Shown: positions 8,065-9,915 of the stretch, piece by piece
Layout of the letters: each line of letters opens with the position of its first letter
How positions within the stretch are numbered: position 1 is the first letter of the stretch
NCBI GenBank assembly: GCA_023136985.1
Contig: JAGLQD010000084.1
Coordinates: 1-9,915 of the forward strand
Direction: 5' to 3'
Length of the DNA: 9,915 nt
Source of the DNA: Candidatus Sabulitectum sp.
Lineage (GTDB): Bacteria; Fermentibacterota; Fermentibacteria; Fermentibacterales; JCC-6
Program-made: the position numbers and the translations under genes
The notes under the pieces: generated by a model
Database searches by the model: none
What the model was told of the DNA's origin: nothing
What the model saw: the letters and a program-made list of their open reading frames with translations, nothing else

Positions 8065-8214
8065 AAAACTTGTAATATTTGTGGAAAACAGACTAAACTA
8101 ATGGGCAGTAGTTTGTTAGGCGCTGCACCTAGAGTGATTTATGGCATGATATCCACAACTTACACATTGCTTGAGGATTCTTTCCCCAGGTACTGCATAC
8201 ACGAGGGGTGGTGA
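8059..8214 (+). CDS. Possible small Cys-rich zinc-knuckle peptide (51 residues)
   Basis: The spacer between the bactofilin and the ATPase genes holds an open frame of 51 codons from ATG 8059 to TGA 8212-8214. The N-terminus, MLKTCNICGKQTKLMG, has a CxxCGK knuckle like those of many small zinc ribbons. A second Cys sits near the end in RYCIHEGW (Cys46, His48), so a C2CH-type zinc site is conceivable, but only one full CxxC pair is present. In favour of a real gene: it fills the gap almost completely, and its stop falls within the ribosome binding region of the next gene, as in coupled operon genes. Against: no good Shine-Dalgarno precedes it, its codon use is not like that of the neighbours, and 51 codons can be open by chance. 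No family can be assigned. Confidence 0.35.
   Translation: MLKTCNICGKQTKLMGSSLLGAAPRVIYGMISTTYTLLEDSFPRYCIHEGW
8203..8214 (+). promoter_or_regulatory. Ribosome binding region for the ATPase stalk subunit
   Basis: GAGGGGTGGTGA is strongly purine-rich. The GGTGGTGA part ends five bases before GTG 8220. That spacing favours GTG 8220 as the start over GTG 8208 or 8211, which overlap the site itself. Confidence 0.55.
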
Positions 8215-8219
8215 ACTTT

Positions 8220-8537
8220 GTGAGCAACAGGCTGAGCTCCCTTCTTTCCTCTGAAGAAATGGCCAGAGAAAAGGTGGAAGAAGCCACGCGAGAAGCCCGC
8301 AGAATCAGAACGGGCATTCCCGCAGAGGTTTCAAAAATAGAAAACGAGTACGCTTCAGAGCTTCAGAAGTACGAGAAAACGGGCATGAGTAAGGTTCATG
8401 ATGAACTTGTTCTTCTTGAAGAGAAGCAGAAAGTTAATCTCGAAAAGCGAAAAAAAGATCTGGATTCCATATCCGGGAATATCGCTCCAAGAGCCGTTGA
8501 GTTGATTCGCTCGGCTATCGAAGGAGAGAAGAGATAA
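8220..8537 (+). CDS. V/A-type ATPase peripheral-stalk coiled-coil subunit (H/G type)
   Basis: A soluble protein of 105 residues that should pair with subunit E to form the peripheral stalk of a V/A-type rotary ATPase, holding the catalytic head against the membrane sector. Almost the whole length is a charged helix: SSEEMAREKVEEATREARRI at the start, then long Glu/Lys/Arg heptad-like runs to about residue 80, then a short C-terminal segment with APRAVELIRSA. No catalytic or metal motif is expected or seen. Sequence alone would only say coiled coil. The assignment rests on its size, the Glu/Ala/Arg-rich start typical of these subunits, and its position: its stop overlaps the start of subunit I by one base (TAATG). 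The start is taken as GTG 8220 on ribosome-site spacing; GTG 8208 would add four residues. Confidence 0.8.
   Translation: MSNRLSSLLSSEEMAREKVEEATREARRIRTGIPAEVSKIENEYASELQKYEKTGMSKVHDELVLLEEKQKVNLEKRKKDLDSISGNIAPRAVELIRSAIEGEKR
8522..8526 (+). promoter_or_regulatory. Ribosome binding site for subunit I
   Basis: AGGAG sits inside the last codons of the stalk subunit gene, ten bases before ATG 8537. It supports the one-base-overlap start and translational coupling of the two ATPase genes. Confidence 0.6.
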
Positions 8538-9915
8538 TGGCCAGAGACAGCGTAGTTAAAGCTGAGATTCTCTGTCACTCTACAAGAAAATCAGATGTTC
8601 TGTCTCTTCTCGAGAAGACCGGCAGTATCCACTTGATAGATATGTCAGCAATAGAGGATGCTCCTTTTTCAAGGGTTGAGGAAATCGATCGCTCGCACTA
8701 TCAGACCCTTACCGTTTCTCTGGAAAAGATCATTCCTTTTCTACAGAATCGCAACTCTGCAAAAAAGCAGAAGGCGATTGAAGCTGTTACAGTGGATGAA
8801 TTGTCAGAAATGCTTCATACGGGGGAGATCGAAAAACTTGCGATCAGAGCAGCGGATGTATCCGATCAACTGATCAATCTTAGCACCAGGGCAGAAGAAA
8901 TCCAGCGCCGAATTGATTTTGTACAGGAGTGGAGTGATTTTCCCATGCGGTTCGATCAGCTGCAAAGTGACGGGATCTTCACGATCAGGGCAGGGTTTGT
9001 TTCCCCCAGAGAGGGTTTTCTTCCGCTGGAAAAGCTACAGCAGGAATTTGGTCTGTTCCACGTAGAAGAGCTTTCCGCAGATAAAGCAATTGTAGTATGG
9101 CACAAGAACAGTGATTCTGAAATTGTAACAGGTTTAACGGAAGCAGGCTTTGTCGCTGCTGATTTTTCGGGCTTTTTTGCCACTCCAGCTGAGGAATCAA
9201 AGAAACTGGATTCGATCTTCGGCGGGATAAAAAAGGAAATCAGTATGCTTTCTTCTGAGGCTGATGCTATTGTGCAGAAGCTTCCAGAACTGAAAACCCT
9301 TTCAGATGCAGTGGGGCTTCATGCCCTTCAACAGGAGGCGGAAACATCGGGAAGGACCAGCGTTTCAGCTCTTCTGCTGCATTTGTGGATTAGAGAGGAT
9401 GATATTTCCTCTTTGAAAGACAATCTGGAAAAGCTTGGCGAGGCGGATATTTCATTGGTTCCAATGGACGAAGACGAGGTTCCGCCTGTTTTTCTTTCAG
9501 AGAGTGCCACGATTGATCCCTATTTAATGCTCACAGACATGTACGGCAGACCTCAGGGATCCGACCCGGATCCAACTCCCCTCATGGCACCATTTTATGT
9601 GATGTTTTTTGGAATCTGCATTGGCGATGCAGGCTACGGTCTTGCTCTTGCTGCTGGTTCAGCGATCGGCTGGTATCTGACAAATAAAAACCAGGGAAAT
9701 ACCAGGCTTTTCAGACTGATGTTTCAGGGGGGAATTGCCAGTATTTTCTGGGGAATTCTTCTTGGCGGATGGTTCGGAATCCCGTTTGATACACTTCCAG
9801 GGCTGCTGCAGAATGCTGCAATGCCGTTGAATAAACTCGTTCCCGGTTACATCAGGGGAGCGTCTGACGGCTTTGCTCTTTCAGAACAGTTTCTCTACCT
9901 TACCCTTGGTTTTGG
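8537..9915 (+). CDS. ntpI: V/A-type ATPase subunit I (a-subunit), N-terminal part, truncated by window end
   Basis: Subunit I is the membrane stator subunit that forms the ion half-channels beside the rotor ring. The first 459 residues are present, about two thirds of the usual 600-700, and the frame is open at the right edge. Residues 1-345 make the cytoplasmic domain. It opens with VKAEILCHSTRKSDVLSLL and GSIHLIDMS, and near its end has LHLWIREDD, matching the family's GWVP-type segment. The signature before and into the first membrane helix is clear at 334-368: MYGRP, then DPTP, APF and FFGICIGDAGYG. Further hydrophobic helices follow at about 354-381 and 396-416 (SIFWGILLGGWFG). Glu/Arg residues of the channel would lie beyond the window. 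Start ATG 8537 has AGGAG at 8522-8526 and overlaps the previous stop. The remaining subunits (K, E, C, F, A, B, D) would be expected downstream. Confidence 0.94.
   Translation, partial: MARDSVVKAEILCHSTRKSDVLSLLEKTGSIHLIDMSAIEDAPFSRVEEIDRSHYQTLTVSLEKIIPFLQNRNSAKKQKAIEAVTVDELSEMLHTGEIEKLAIRAADVSDQLINLSTRAEEIQRRIDFVQEWSDFPMRFDQLQSDGIFTIRAGFVSPREGFLPLEKLQQEFGLFHVEELSADKAIVVWHKNSDSEIVTGLTEAGFVAADFSGFFATPAEESKKLDSIFGGIKKEISMLSSEADAIVQKLPELKTLSDAVGLHALQQEAETSGRTSVSALLLHLWIREDDISSLKDNLEKLGEADISLVPMDEDEVPPVFLSESATIDPYLMLTDMYGRPQGSDPDPTPLMAPFYVMFFGICIGDAGYGLALAAGSAIGWYLTNKNQGNTRLFRLMFQGGIASIFWGILLGGWFGIPFDTLPGLLQNAAMPLNKLVPGYIRGASDGFALSEQFLYLTLGF

Noticed and set aside
8113..8143. Promoter for the ATPase genes (TTGTTA with a downstream TTTATG)
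   Set aside because: The -10 match is poor at every acceptable spacing; no convincing sigma70 promoter is visible in the 8037-8219 spacer.
8658..8873. Plus-strand open frame of 71 codons
   Set aside because: Lies in another frame within subunit I, whose family motifs are in the main frame; no ribosome site.

Overview
This window is a stretch of bacterial chromosome with every gene on the + strand. It looks like two or three adjacent transcription units. The organism cannot be named from this. A DNA gyrase of bacterial type, a bactofilin, and a V/A-type (not F-type) ATPase locus suggest a bacterium from a lineage that carries rotary V/A-ATPases, such as spirochaetes or various uncultured phyla. 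Base composition looks like mid-40s % GC by eye. TTG and GTG starts are common, and Shine-Dalgarno sites are clear.

Region 1 (1-7234) is a tightly packed run: the 3' end of gyrB, then gyrA (overlapping gyrB by 11 bases), a very large unrecognised protein of 1187 residues (5 bases after gyrA), and an L-asparaginase (4 bases further on). The spacing says these are co-transcribed. The large protein has no signal peptide, no membrane segment and no motif I recognise. It reads as an almost wholly alpha-helical, solenoid-like cytoplasmic protein.

Region 2 (about 7235-8036) follows a 70-base gap with a plausible sigma70-type promoter. It encodes a small membrane-anchored coiled-coil protein and, 14 bases later, a bactofilin. 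The small protein looks like the N-terminal anchor of an M23 (LytM) cell-wall peptidase, but it stops exactly where the peptidase domain should begin. M23 peptidase plus bactofilin is a known cell-shape pairing, so a peptidase-less version is the most interesting local arrangement.

Region 3 (about 8037-9915) has a 183-base spacer that may encode a 51-residue Cys-rich peptide. It is followed by the V/A-ATPase peripheral-stalk coiled-coil subunit (H/G type) and subunit I (the a-subunit), which runs off the end of the window. The rest of the ATPase operon should lie downstream.

No tRNA, rRNA, CRISPR array, insertion sequence or phage element was seen. Apart from the 1187-residue gene, the anchor protein and the possible Cys-rich peptide, the content is housekeeping.
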